Of a stretch of DNA of 64,000 bases, positions 54,623-63,984 are shown one piece after another. Each line of letters opens with the position of its first letter. Within the stretch, counting starts at the first letter, position 1. The translations under genes and the position numbers were made by a program. The notes below the pieces were generated by a model. It did no database searches, had not been told where the DNA came from, and saw only the letters and a program-made list of their open reading frames with translations. Origin of the DNA: Crocinitomix sp044361315 (GTDB lineage Bacteria; Bacteroidota; Bacteroidia; Flavobacteriales_D; Crocinitomicaceae). The stretch covers positions 100,008-164,007 of the forward strand of contig JBIKJA010000011.1 in NCBI GenBank assembly GCA_044361315.1, read 5' to 3'.

Positions 54623-55983
54623 ATTGTCATCGAAAAAACCCGGGTAGTAGGTGCTTTTTCCACTAATCTTAAATCGAAAGCCATACAAACATTCCGAAGA
54701 AATGGTTTTGCAGCTTCAGGGAGTTTAATTCCAGTTTCTGTTAAAATCACTAATCCATCCGAGATCATTTCTGTTAATCTTTCTAATGTTGCTGGTAGTT
54801 CAGCAAATTTCAGGCGATCATCTGCCCAATCTGTTTTAAAATGACACATGAGGTTTAAAATATGCTCACGAATAACTAAATCTTCCGGGGTTAATAAATG
54901 TCCTCTTAAAAGTGGGATTTCACCCGCATTTACCAATTCTTGATATTCTTCAACCGTTTTGACATTTTGCGCAAAACTGTACCATGAATCACTGATCGAA
55001 CTCATGCCTAAACCAATCATTAATTTCGTTTTGCCAGCCGTGTATCCCATAAAATTCCGATGCAATTTTTCTTCGGACATCGCTTGATACAAATGGTCTG
55101 TCTTTAACGAAAAATGATCCATCCCAATCTCGACATATCCTTTTTCGGTCAGCATTCGTTTGCCTTCTTCGTATAATATTCGTTTTAATTCTGGACTAGG
55201 GAGGTCTTTTTCGTCATATCCACGTTGTCCCGAGCCCTTAATCCAAGGTACGTGGGCATAGCTATAAAAAGCAATTCGATCAGGACGTAATTGACAGGTT
55301 TTTTCAATCGTGTCTTGAATTCCTGCCAAAGTTTGATGAGGTAAACCAAATACTAAGTCGTGACTAACAGAAGTATAACCAATTTCTCTGGACAATCGGG
55401 TCACCTTTTCAACATTTTCAAATGGTTGAATGCGATTGATGGTTTTTTGAACTTTTACATCGTAATCCTGAACCCCAAAACTATTTCTTCGATAACCTAA
55501 ATCAAACAAGGTTTTCAGGTGTCCATCCGTGGTATTATTCGGGTGGCCTTCGTAACTAAACTCCACATTTTTACAGGGTTTTGCCGTTTCAAAGATTCCA
55601 TCCATTAATTTCTTCAAATTTTCAGGACTAAAAAAAGTTGGCGTTCCTCCACCTAAATGCAATTCACGAATTCGCGGTACTGAATCAACTAATTGACAAT
55701 ACAATTTCCATTCTTTCAATACCGTTTCAATGTATGGCTCTTCTACTTTATGCTGTTTGGTAATTCGCTTGTGACATCCACAAAACGTACAAAGATTTTC
55801 GCAAAAAGGTAAATGAATGTAAATGCTGATTCCTTCCGTTTCGTTACTTTCGTTGTAAGCCGCTATCAATGTTCTTTTCCAATCGGCAAGAGAAATCCCT
55901 TCTTCATCCCAAAAAGGAACAGTTGGATAACTGGTGTAACGCGGCCCAGGAATATTGTATTTACGAATTAAATCAACGGACAT
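54619..55983 (-). CDS. hemN: Oxygen-independent coproporphyrinogen III oxidase
   Basis: A 454-residue radical SAM enzyme that converts coproporphyrinogen III to protoporphyrinogen IX without oxygen. The 4Fe-4S ligands are Cys61, Cys65 and Cys68 (PFCENLCTFCGC). GGGTPTFFSPENL and YSYAHVPWIKGSGQRG are HemN family blocks, and the C-terminal HemN domain is complete. Full length. It starts immediately after the queD stop, indicating co-transcription. The haem demand of the cbb3 oxidase makes an oxygen-linked role sensible. Confidence 0.94.
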   Translation of the reverse strand: MSVDLIRKYNIPGPRYTSYPTVPFWDEEGISLADWKRTLIAAYNESNETEGISIYIHLPFCENLCTFCGCHKRITKQHKVEEPYIETVLKEWKLYCQLVDSVPRIRELHLGGGTPTFFSPENLKKLMDGIFETAKPCKNVEFSYEGHPNNTTDGHLKTLFDLGYRRNSFGVQDYDVKVQKTINRIQPFENVEKVTRLSREIGYTSVSHDLVFGLPHQTLAGIQDTIEKTCQLRPDRIAFYSYAHVPWIKGSGQRGYDEKDLPSPELKRILYEEGKRMLTEKGYVEIGMDHFSLKTDHLYQAMSEEKLHRNFMGYTAGKTKLMIGLGMSSISDSWYSFAQNVKTVEEYQELVNAGEIPLLRGHLLTPEDLVIREHILNLMCHFKTDWADDRLKFAELPATLERLTEMISDGLVILTETGIKLPEAAKPFLRNVCMAFDLRLVEKAPTTRVFSMTI

Positions 55984-56442
55984 CTACGAAAGATTATCTT
56001 CTAAAAACCATTCGGCGAAACTGGTTTCCGTTTCTTGTAATTTAGCATATTTTAGGGTGATATTCGATGGAAGTGCGGCTAAAATTCGTTTTACCATTTC
56101 CAACAACATATTTTCGCAGGTAGGTTGATAATCACACAAAATAATTTTAGAAAAACCAGATTCCACCTTTGCGTAATTGGCGTGCGGGGTATTTCCATTC
56201 ACCAAAAGAGCATGATCAAAGGGATCAATCACCGTGCCTTTTACAATTTTTTTTAAATCACTAAAGTCGATAATCATTCCGTTTTTTACGGCATTCACAT
56301 CATCAATAATTTTGCCTGCAATGGAGACCGTTAATTTATACGAATGCCCGTGAATATTAGCACATTTCCCATCGTAACCCCACAAAGCATGTGCTGTTTC
56401 AAAATCAAATATTTTAGTAACTCGTAGATTCAATTTGATCAA
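55984..56442 (-). CDS. queD: 6-carboxy-5,6,7,8-tetrahydropterin synthase QueD
   Basis: A 152-residue enzyme of the 6-pyruvoyl-tetrahydropterin synthase fold that makes carboxytetrahydropterin for queuosine synthesis. Zinc ligands are His18, His31 and His33, and catalytic Cys27 lies in CANIHGHSY, the QueD pattern. Acidic and His residues in FDHALLVNG complete the site. The substrate of QueE (36749) is its product. Confidence 0.9.
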   Translation of the reverse strand: MIKLNLRVTKIFDFETAHALWGYDGKCANIHGHSYKLTVSIAGKIIDDVNAVKNGMIIDFSDLKKIVKGTVIDPFDHALLVNGNTPHANYAKVESGFSKIILCDYQPTCENMLLEMVKRILAALPSNITLKYAKLQETETSFAEWFLEDNLS

Positions 56443-56501
56443 AATTTTAAACTCAGGTCAAAGGTATTAAAAAAATAGAAGTTTATGGACATTCTGAATA
56501 G

Positions 56502-56921
56502 GCAATCGTTGGGAAATGGGTTTTTTTAGGTAGTGTGATTTCTGGCAATGCAAGCAATTTATTAGAATATCTAGAACTTAGAGCGATGGAACCATTACTT
56601 CTTCGTCCAATAAGTTCTTCCTCGCAAAAACCGAACACAGTGCCAAAAGATGGAATTACACAAATAAATTCGCCAGAATCATTTGATTTTGAATTATTTC
56701 CAAACCCAGCTGAGAACGAGGTGAATATTTTAAGTTTAAACGAACTCCCATTTTTAATTGAAATCTACGATTTCACAGGTCGTTTGGTTTATACAGTAAA
56801 TTTCGAGAACACAAAAAATAAAACAAGTATTGAGTTATCAGAATTTTCTAATGGCGTATATTTGGTTAAATTGACTACTAATTTAGGTCAAACCGCAGTT
56901 AAAAAACTAATTGTTCAATAA
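56502..56921 (+). CDS. T9SS sorting-domain fragment (5'-truncated or non-standard start)
   Basis: The open frame runs from 56502; a GTG at 56535 gives 128 residues, and an internal ATG at 56586 is also possible. No signal peptide is visible, although the last ~75 residues (from FELFPNPAENEV to KLIVQ) are a type A T9SS sorting domain. A sorting domain without a signal peptide cannot be exported, so the 5' part is probably lost. The next gene begins two bases after its stop. Confidence 0.5.
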   Translation, partial: AIVGKWVFLGSVISGNASNLLEYLELRAMEPLLLRPISSSSQKPNTVPKDGITQINSPESFDFELFPNPAENEVNILSLNELPFLIEIYDFTGRLVYTVNFENTKNKTSIELSEFSNGVYLVKLTTNLGQTAVKKLIVQ

Positions 56922-56923
56922 TT

Positions 56924-58667
56924 TTGAAAGTATTATTTTCCATAATTGTTTTTGTAAATAGTGTTGCCTTCGGGCAGCACTATTTTAATAAATCGTATAG
57001 TTTAGGGATGCAAGAAGTGTATAGGGGGTTGGTTTTTAATGCCGAGGAAAGCACATTTTGGGGGATGGGAACAGTGAATAGTTCTAAATTTCCCCATTTA
57101 TACAAGTTCGATTCCTTTGGAAATGCAATGGACACAGTAGTGGTTAAAAACAGCTCTATCAGTAATAGGTACGTTGCAGGGTCTAACAAAACTATTTACA
57201 AAGATTTTGAAGGTAATCTCTTGGTTTTAGGCCAAATGCAATTTACTGACTCACCCCAAACTTTTGCTATTATCTTTAAATTGACCCCAGAAGGAGATAC
57301 AATTTGGACAAAAGAGTATCCAGAAGTAGAGCTTAATCAAGCATTTCTTTCCGGCACCATAGCACCCGATGGAAATTATATGTTTGCTGGGTTTAGCGAT
57401 AATGAAGTGACTGGAATTGATTTTTGGCTTGTTAAACTAGACCAAGATGGCAACACCTTATGGGAGAAGGAATATGCAATTTATGGCACCCAAGCCGCTT
57501 TTGCTGTGGACACCACCGCCGATGGTGGTTTTATTTTGTCTGGGTACAGCACGGCTCATGGATTAGGGCTTAACGAGGGGTTCATTCTGAAAACAGATAG
57601 CGCCGGCAATGAAATTTGGCGAAAATGGTATGGCGGTAAAGGAAATGATAATTTAAGATTGGCTTCCTTGCCCAATGGAAATACCTTGGTTATGGGATAT
57701 TTTGAAATTTTTGAACCCATTTATGAAATCGTGTCAGATTCAAAAGGCACAGCCATGGAATTGGACCCAGAAGGTAATCAAATTTGGGTAAGGTCATTTT
57801 CGGAGTATTCGGATGCAGAATTTGATCCAACCACTTATCTTTATTATTCGGCTAGTTCTTGGTTTAGTGGCGGTACTTATGTAGAAGACGGTTATTTATT
57901 TTATGGTGGCGGATATGACACTTTAATTCGTAATATTTCTGGATGGTTGGTAAAGACAGATTTTCAAGGGAATAAACTTTGGAGCAGGCGTTACTCGTTA
58001 CTACAAAAGAACGGAATCACATTATCTTCAGGACATGAAAGTTTTGCCCAACGGCGATCTCGTATTTATTGGGTTTGTTGGAGGTGATGGCGTTTATAAC
58101 CAAGACGGCTGGATCTTGCGCACCAATTGTTTAGGATTTGAAGGACCACCGTTGTTAGCAGCAGAAATAACCAAAGATTCTATCAATAACAGTGCAACAA
58201 TTATCAATTCCTCTCAACGCTTTGGAGATGGCTTAATTGATTGGGGCGATGGCACGCAAACCTATTTTACCGAACATGATGATACTATTTTTACGCATGT
58301 TTATCTAGAAAACGGTGATTATTCGATCAACTTTAAAATTAATGCCTGCAACGACCATGATAGTTTGCAATTTGAAACCAAAATTACCAATGTGCTACCA
58401 CCAGCGCCACCGTTAAGCAATTTTTCAATTTATCCAAATCCTGCCAATCAATCATTAACCATAAAGTATTTACCCACAGATGCTCCTTATGCTGTTACAA
58501 TCAGTATGTTTGATATGTCAGGCCGACAAGTATATCAACAATCCATCAATGATTTTTACAAAGAAACGACACTCGATGTAAGTACCTATAGTGCTGGAAC
58601 CTATCTCATCCGTTTTTCAACCACATTGGGAGATGTATTTATTGAGAAATTAGTGGTTTATCGATAG
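56924..58667 (+). pseudogene. Frameshifted T9SS-secreted beta-propeller-like protein
   Basis: Two overlapping frames (56924-58087 and a second ending 58667) form one protein once a one-base frameshift near 58005-58030 is corrected: frame 1 reads to LLQKNG, and the correct continuation is SHYLQDMKVLPNGDLVFIGF in frame 2. The joined protein (~580 residues) has a signal peptide, WD/PQQ-like repeats (W-[KVR]-K...G-GF-I-L-[SK]-GYS), a PKD-like domain and a type A sorting domain (SIYPNPANQSL). The start is a TTG at 56924. Sequencing error is an alternative to decay. Confidence 0.75.
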
Positions 58668-58689
58668 TAGGAGGTTGGCATTCAGTTAT

Positions 58690-59430
58690 TTATTTTTTTT
58701 CCTCATTCGTTTTTACCGACCCCGAAATTAGGCGGTTAATTTCACTCATTTCCTTTGCGGAGAGGTGGCGCCACTTGCCAATTCCTACATCCAAATTGAC
58801 ATTCATAATGCGGATGCGTTTTAAGGCGGTAACTTCGTAACCAAGGTATTCACACATGCGGCGAATTTGGCGGTTGAGGCCTTGGGTAAGGATAATTCTG
58901 AATTTGTTTTTGCCGATTTTTTCCACGGTACATTTGCGTGTGACGGTGTCTAAAATGGGCAAGCCATTGCGCATTCGTTTTAAAAAATAATCATCAATGT
59001 TTTTGTTTACCGTCACCAAGTATTCCTTTTCATGGTTATTTCGTGCCCGCAAAATCTTGTTCACGATGTCGCCATCGTTGGTAAGAAATATTAAACCTTC
59101 GCTTGGTTTGTCTAAACGGCCAATTGGAAAAATCCGTTTTGGAAAGTTGATAAAATCGATAATATTATCTTTTTCCACAGCCGTGTCGGTAGTGCAAACA
59201 ATGCCAACAGGTTTGTTAAATGCTAGATAAACAAATTCTTCTGCGGCTTTGCTCACTGGTTTACCATCTACGCAAACAACATCATTTGGGGCAATTTTTG
59301 TTCCTAATTCGGGTAATTTTCCGTTAATCGTTACACGACCTTCATCAATTAATTTATCGGCCCCACGGCGCGAACAATAACCAATTTCAGTAAGGTATTT
59401 ATTAATTCGTATCAGGTCGTTTGTATCCAT
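58690..59430 (-). CDS. rluF: 23S rRNA pseudouridine synthase, RluF-type
   Basis: A 246-residue pseudouridine synthase of the RsuA/RluF branch. An N-terminal S4 RNA-binding domain (~5-60: RINKYLTEIGYCSRRGADKLIDEG) precedes the catalytic domain with Asp107 in GRLDKPSEGL. NHEKEYLVTV and GLNRQIRRMCEYLGYEV match RluF, which modifies U2604 of 23S rRNA in E. coli. Soluble, full length. Convergent with the frameshifted T9SS gene. Confidence 0.9.
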   Translation of the reverse strand: MDTNDLIRINKYLTEIGYCSRRGADKLIDEGRVTINGKLPELGTKIAPNDVVCVDGKPVSKAAEEFVYLAFNKPVGIVCTTDTAVEKDNIIDFINFPKRIFPIGRLDKPSEGLIFLTNDGDIVNKILRARNNHEKEYLVTVNKNIDDYFLKRMRNGLPILDTVTRKCTVEKIGKNKFRIILTQGLNRQIRRMCEYLGYEVTALKRIRIMNVNLDVGIGKWRHLSAKEMSEINRLISGSVKTNEEKK

Positions 59431-59617
59431 AATTTTCTGGGTTCAAAAATAGGGAGAATTATTTAAAAGTTGTCAAGATTTGAACGAGTACCATTAATGC
59501 GCTTATTTAAATGGTATTATTAAAATGATTTGTTGACTTAGTGTTTAAATTTGTTTATTCATAAGTAAATAATTAAGTTTATATTTAAGGTTTTAAAAGA
59601 TTTTTGATCGAAAAAAA

Positions 59618-60343
59618 ATGATAAGGATGTATAAAACAGCGCACTTTATTTGCCTTTTGATTTTGGTTAACCAAGTCAAATCTCAGAGCTTTTTAGATGC
59701 CTACCAAAAGGACATTTCAATTTCACTAGGTACGCTGACTTCGATAGGTCAATTAGACGAAACTGAGTTTGGAGGTGTTTTTTACCGTTCGTTTGCACCC
59801 TCCTTGCATGTTAATGTTTTGTTTGCTAAATCCAATAACCAAGGTTTGTCAATTGGGCTTGATCTTGCTCAGTTTTGGAATGTTTCCGAAGATACAATTA
59901 CCTTGCCTTCATCAGATAATGATTATTTTTTTAAGGCGTTTGATTTTTATGGACAGGTGCAGTTCGGTGCCATCAACGCAAGTTGGGACCGTTTTTTTGG
60001 ACAAAATGAAAAGTGTAATCCTTTTCTGAAAGTGGGAGGAGAAATGATGATGAAACGCGCTGCAATATTTCGTGGACAAGTAATTTCTAGTGAGTTTGAG
60101 GGAGTGCAAGATTTCTTTTATCCGCTTATCTATGAATTCTCTTTTAATGGGCGGATTGGTTTTGGTTTAAAACATCAACTTTCAAAAAGGGTTAAAATTT
60201 TTGAAGTGGTGAACGCGAGTTATATGCTTTTTACGAGAAAAGTCACACCAGAAAATAATTGGTTTTTTTCTCCATTATTAAACAACCAATATTTATTGTT
60301 AAATATGTCGGTAGGCATTACTTTTAGTTTAGATCAGGAATAG
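59618..60343 (+). CDS. Exported protein, probable small outer-membrane barrel
   Basis: A 241-residue protein with a signal peptide (ILVNQVKSQ, ~residue 23). The mature chain has alternating strands typical of an eight-stranded barrel (ISLGTLTSIG, LHVNVLFAKS, GLSIGLDLAQFW, NMSVGITFSLD). It ends ...SLDQE, without the C-terminal aromatic, so the barrel call is moderate. No specific family. Confidence 0.65.
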   Translation: MIRMYKTAHFICLLILVNQVKSQSFLDAYQKDISISLGTLTSIGQLDETEFGGVFYRSFAPSLHVNVLFAKSNNQGLSIGLDLAQFWNVSEDTITLPSSDNDYFFKAFDFYGQVQFGAINASWDRFFGQNEKCNPFLKVGGEMMMKRAAIFRGQVISSEFEGVQDFFYPLIYEFSFNGRIGFGLKHQLSKRVKIFEVVNASYMLFTRKVTPENNWFFSPLLNNQYLLLNMSVGITFSLDQE

Positions 60344-60372
60344 CCGTTGGGGCATTCATAATCCCCAATTCC

Positions 60373-60475
60373 ATAGCCCAGATTGTAATGGAAAGCATTT
60401 TGCAAGGGAAGGTATAATTTTAGTTTTGGTAAAAGAGCGACCGCAGGAAGCTCCTTTTGCCAATTAGTAAATTTA
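60373..60475. repeat. Dispersed repeat, copy C
   Basis: ATAGCCCAGATTG (60373-60385) followed by a hairpin region: GGTAAAAGAGCG opposite GCTCCTTTTGCC, enclosing ACCGCAGGAA. It shares ATAGCC[C/G]AGATTG with copy A, and its GCGACCGCAGGAAGCTCC resembles GCGGCAGCTCC of copy B. It lies downstream of the gene at 59618 and near the rhlE 3' end. Confidence 0.5.
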
Positions 60476-60531
60476 CCTGACCTAAAAAATCTTGAAATGA
60501 AAAGCTGGAAAAGCTTCTGAATAAAAAGAAT

Positions 60532-61794
60532 CTACTTGTTATTCGGTTTTGGTTTATTCCGGCGCCAGATGTTTTTATTGCCAGAGGAGCCCGGTTTTTT
60601 CTTAGGGGCATTGTTTTGCTGGGCGTTTTGTTGCTGCTTTTTGCTTACTTCCACGCTTTCATCGACATAAGGATGATCTGTAATTACAGGGATGGATTGT
60701 TTGATCAACTTTTCAATATCGCGCAAAAATGGACGTTCTTCTAAATCGCAAAAAGAAAGGGCGATGCCACTTGCCTTGGCTCTTCCTGTTCGGCCAATGC
60801 GGTGAATATACGTTTCAGGGACATTGGGCAATTCGTAGTTTACCACCAATGAAAGTTGCGAAACATCGATGCCACGAGCGGCTATATCGGTGGCAATTAA
60901 CACCCGTGTTTTGCCATCTTTAAAATTACCCAAGGCTTTTTGGCGTTGATTTTGAGATTTATTACCGTGAATGGCTTCGGCAGTAATTTTATCCTTGGCT
61001 AACCGTTTCACAATTTTATCGGCGCCGTGTTTGGTGCGGGCAAATACAAGTGTTGAATCGGCGTTTTGTGTTTGAATAATATGTGCTAACAAATTTGGTT
61101 TATCCTCTTTTGTAACGAAATAAACACCTTGTTCCACTTTTTCGGCGGTGGTTTGCTCCGGCGTAACGCTGACTTTGCGCGGCGATCCTAAAATTTTACC
61201 CGAAAGTTCGACAATGGTCGCTGGCATAGTCGCCGAAAAAAACAGCGATTGACGTTTGCTAGGTAATAAGGCAATGATTTTTTTGATGTCATGGATAAAC
61301 CCCATGTCCAGCATTTGGTCGGCTTCGTCTAATACAAAATACTCAATATTTTTTAAGGTGATAAATCCTTGCCCAATGAGGTCTAATAAACGACCAGGTG
61401 TAGCAACTAAAATATCAATGCCTTGTCTGATTTGTGCGGTTTGACTGCCTTGTTTAACGCCTCCAAAAATAACTGCGTTTCTTAAATCCGTGTATTTGCT
61501 ATACAAAGCAAAATTTTCTTGAATTTGTATAGCGAGTTCACGCGTTGGCGTAACAATGAGCGCTTTTATTTTTCGTTGTTTTCCATTTCGATCTTTGTCA
61601 AAATGTAAATGTTGAATAATTGGAATAGCAAATGCTGCGGTTTTTCCCGTACCCGTTTGTGCACAACCCAATAAATCGTGTCCGTCTAATAAAATCGGGA
61701 TAGATTGTTCTTGGATTGGAGTAGGCTGGGTATAACCTTTTTCTTCGATGGCGCGGAGAATAGGTTCCGCAATTTTTAAATCTTTAAATGTCAT
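60532..61794 (-). CDS. rhlE: DEAD-box RNA helicase, RhlE-type
   Basis: A 420-residue helicase with the Q motif (MTFKDLKIAEPILRAIEEKGYTQPTPIQEQ, residues ~1-30), Walker A AQTGTGKT (~44-51), DEAD at ~152-155 (VLDEADQMLDMGF), SAT, and C-terminal RecA2 motifs including HRIGRTGRA. The tail is basic and Asn/Gln-rich (QNAQQNN). RhlE-type enzymes act in ribosome assembly and RNA decay. Convergent with no close partner; single unit. Confidence 0.9.
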   Translation of the reverse strand: MTFKDLKIAEPILRAIEEKGYTQPTPIQEQSIPILLDGHDLLGCAQTGTGKTAAFAIPIIQHLHFDKDRNGKQRKIKALIVTPTRELAIQIQENFALYSKYTDLRNAVIFGGVKQGSQTAQIRQGIDILVATPGRLLDLIGQGFITLKNIEYFVLDEADQMLDMGFIHDIKKIIALLPSKRQSLFFSATMPATIVELSGKILGSPRKVSVTPEQTTAEKVEQGVYFVTKEDKPNLLAHIIQTQNADSTLVFARTKHGADKIVKRLAKDKITAEAIHGNKSQNQRQKALGNFKDGKTRVLIATDIAARGIDVSQLSLVVNYELPNVPETYIHRIGRTGRAKASGIALSFCDLEERPFLRDIEKLIKQSIPVITDHPYVDESVEVSKKQQQNAQQNNAPKKKPGSSGNKNIWRRNKPKPNNK

Positions 61795-61926
61795 TCAAGT
61801 TGAATATGTGCGCAAAGGTAAGCTATTTTTAAGACTTTGGCGGATTTAAATGAACTTACTGTTTTAAAGGTTTTGATTTGCTAGCTTATGTTTAACTTTG
61901 TACAGATTAGAATTAACGCTGACAAC

Positions 61927-63495
61927 ATGCCTTTGATAAAAAATTTGGTGCTTAATAATACCTTCGCTAAAAACTTACCGATGGACACTTCGCTGAATAA
62001 TCAGTCGCGGCAAGTGTTAAATTTTTGTGCATCGTTAGTTAATCCTACGCCACCTAAATCGCCCAAACTCATTCATTTTTCAGCCGAATTGGTCAACGAA
62101 CTCGGAATTGAGGATCCGGAGTCGAATGATTTTTTGGAATTGATGAGTGGGGTAAAGAATTTTCCAGATTTTGCGCCCTATGCCTTGTGTTATGGGGGAC
62201 ATCAATTTGGTCATTGGGCAGGACAATTGGGAGATGGCAGGGCGATTAACATTGCTGAGGTTCAAACTGGCGAAAGCACTACCATTTTTCAATTAAAAGG
62301 AGCTGGGCGTACGCCTTATTCGCGCTCGGCAGATGGGTTGGCGGTTTTACGATCGTCCATAAGAGAATATTTAATGAGTGAAGCCATGTTTCACCTTGGC
62401 GTGCCTACCACCCGTGCTTTGTCCCTTTGTTTGTCAGGGAACGAAGTTTTACGTGATGTCATGTACGACGGAAATGCGGCCTATGAAAAAGGCGCAATCG
62501 TATGTCGCGTTGCGCCAAGTTTTATTCGGTTTGGTTCGTTTGAAATTTTTACCGCCCGTCAGGATTATTCCAATTTAAAAGCATTGCTTGATTATACCAT
62601 TCAACATTCATATCCGCATCTTGGTGAGCCGAGTAAGGCAACCTATTTAAAATTTTTTCAAGAAGTGGTTGATCGTTCCTTAACCATGGTCATTCATTGG
62701 CAAAGGGTAGGTTTTGTGCATGGGGTAATGAATACCGATAACCTATCCATTTTAGGGCTAACCATTGATTATGGTCCTTATGGTTGGTTGGAAAATTATG
62801 ATCCAGGTTGGACACCAAATACAACTGACGAACAACATAAACGCTACCGCTTTGGCAATCAACCTTCGGTGGTGTTGTGGAATTTGTCCCAATTAGCAAA
62901 TGCCTTGTATCCCTTAATTGAAGATGTTCCTGCGTTAACCGATATTTTAGACGGCTACAAAATCAATTACCAAAACGCTTATCTAGAAATGATGTGCGCT
63001 AAAATTGGGATTTATTCACCAACCTCCGTCGACCAAGCCTTAATTAATAACCTCACCGACCTCTTGCGACAAAGTCAATTAGATATGACCTTGTTTTTTA
63101 GAAACCTCAATAAATTTGATTTAGAAAGTCCATTGGCACATTTAACCATTTTGGCAAACGATTCCTATTTATCCGAACTTGAATTTGCCGAGCACCAAGC
63201 AGGTTGGCAAACATGGCTTACGAATCATTCCGAACGTTTAAAACGTGAACCCGAAAATTCAGCTCAGCGCCTCGAAAAAATGAATAGTATCAACCCAAAA
63301 TATGTGTTGCGGAATTACATGGCCCATTTAGCTATCGAAGCTGCGGATAAAAATGATTATTCTGTTTTGATGGAACTTTATACACTTTTAAAAAATCCGT
63401 ATTCGGAGCAAAAAGAAATGGAAAAATGGTTTGTCAAACGCCCAGCCTGGGCAATTAAAAAGATAGGCTGCTCAGCACTTTCGTGTAGTTCATAA
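61927..63495 (+). CDS. selO: SelO-type protein adenylyltransferase (YdiU)
   Basis: Start at 61927 (MPLIKNLVLNN) gives 522 residues. SelO adopts a pseudokinase fold and transfers AMP to Ser, Thr or Tyr of proteins in redox control. Signature blocks are GDGRAINIAEV, GAGRTPYSRSADGLAVLRSSIREYL, MNTDNLSILGLTIDYGPYGW and the Gly-rich loop. It ends SCSS, with Cys at the place where eukaryotic SelO has selenocysteine. The ATG at 61888 is a less likely start. Confidence 0.9.
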   Translation: MPLIKNLVLNNTFAKNLPMDTSLNNQSRQVLNFCASLVNPTPPKSPKLIHFSAELVNELGIEDPESNDFLELMSGVKNFPDFAPYALCYGGHQFGHWAGQLGDGRAINIAEVQTGESTTIFQLKGAGRTPYSRSADGLAVLRSSIREYLMSEAMFHLGVPTTRALSLCLSGNEVLRDVMYDGNAAYEKGAIVCRVAPSFIRFGSFEIFTARQDYSNLKALLDYTIQHSYPHLGEPSKATYLKFFQEVVDRSLTMVIHWQRVGFVHGVMNTDNLSILGLTIDYGPYGWLENYDPGWTPNTTDEQHKRYRFGNQPSVVLWNLSQLANALYPLIEDVPALTDILDGYKINYQNAYLEMMCAKIGIYSPTSVDQALINNLTDLLRQSQLDMTLFFRNLNKFDLESPLAHLTILANDSYLSELEFAEHQAGWQTWLTNHSERLKREPENSAQRLEKMNSINPKYVLRNYMAHLAIEAADKNDYSVLMELYTLLKNPYSEQKEMEKWFVKRPAWAIKKIGCSALSCSS

Positions 63496-63660
63496 AAGTA
63501 ATCCTCCTTCTCCTCCTCATTCTCTTTCTCTTTCTCTTTCTCCCTCTGCCCTTATCGCTCTGCCCTAACCCCCTTAAAACTCACACTCCAACACAAACTC
63601 AATCTCTTTTATCTCCCTTCTAACCTCCCTGTAAATCAAGCTATAAAAAAATAAATCAAA
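63496..63660. repeat. Gene-free pyrimidine-rich tract before the rRNA operon
   Basis: The ~165 bases after selO contain tandem TTCTCT units (~63520-63543), further C/T stretches and CTCTGCCC twice (~63545 and 63559). No coding frame with conserved features is seen; the reverse-strand frame across it is of low complexity. It may simply be a spacer or transcriptional insulator. Confidence 0.55.
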
Positions 63661-63678
63661 AAAAGATAAAAATAAAGT

Positions 63679-63709
63679 GTTGTTGGATGGAAAAGAGTGT
63701 TTACCTTTG
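63679..63709 (+). promoter_or_regulatory. rRNA operon promoter P1
   Basis: GTTG (63679-63682) serves as -33 element and TACCTTTG (63702-63709) as -7 element, with a 19-base spacer. The G/C-rich discriminator GCGCACCC follows, as in other Bacteroidota rRNA promoters. Confidence 0.75.
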
Positions 63710-63794
63710 CGCACCCAAAAGTGGGGCAGTGCGGTTGGCAAGGAGGAGAAAAGAGTAGCGATTAGATTTTTTTTAAAAGAAATTATAAAAAAAG

Positions 63795-63824
63795 TTTGGT
63801 TAATAAAAAAAAGCATTAACTTTG
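63795..63824 (+). promoter_or_regulatory. rRNA operon promoter P2
   Basis: TTTG (63795-63798) and TAACTTTG (63817-63824) with an 18-base spacer match the Bacteroidota consensus almost exactly. GCGCTCCC follows as in P1. P1 and P2 lie ~115 bases apart and share downstream bases (GTAGCGATTAGATT and GTAGGGATTAGATT), so they look like a duplicated promoter unit. Confidence 0.85.
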
Positions 63825-63906
63825 CGCTCCCTAAATGCGGGGAAGTGGGAAAAGAGGAGTAGGGATTAGATTGAAAAGGCGGGTATAAAGATATCCACAT
63901 AGATAA

Positions 63907-63913
63907 GTTCTTT
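63907..63913 (+). promoter_or_regulatory. BoxA-like antitermination element in the rRNA leader
   Basis: GTTCTTT resembles BoxA (TGCTCTTT) and lies 72 bases before the 16S start in the leader, the expected place for Nus factor loading. Confidence 0.5.
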
Positions 63914-63984
63914 GAAGTATTGATAATTAGAAAAACAAAGCCAAAAATAAGAGTCTGAGCAATCAGAAACACTTAAAAATTTAT

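Noticed and set aside
61888..61926. Upstream ATG of selO
   Set aside because: The extra 13 residues do not match the family start; the ATG at 61927 gives the usual N-terminus.
63574..63972. 132-residue reverse-strand reading frame before 16S rRNA
   Set aside because: It runs through the rRNA promoters and a pyrimidine tract, is low complexity, and has no family features; treated as chance.
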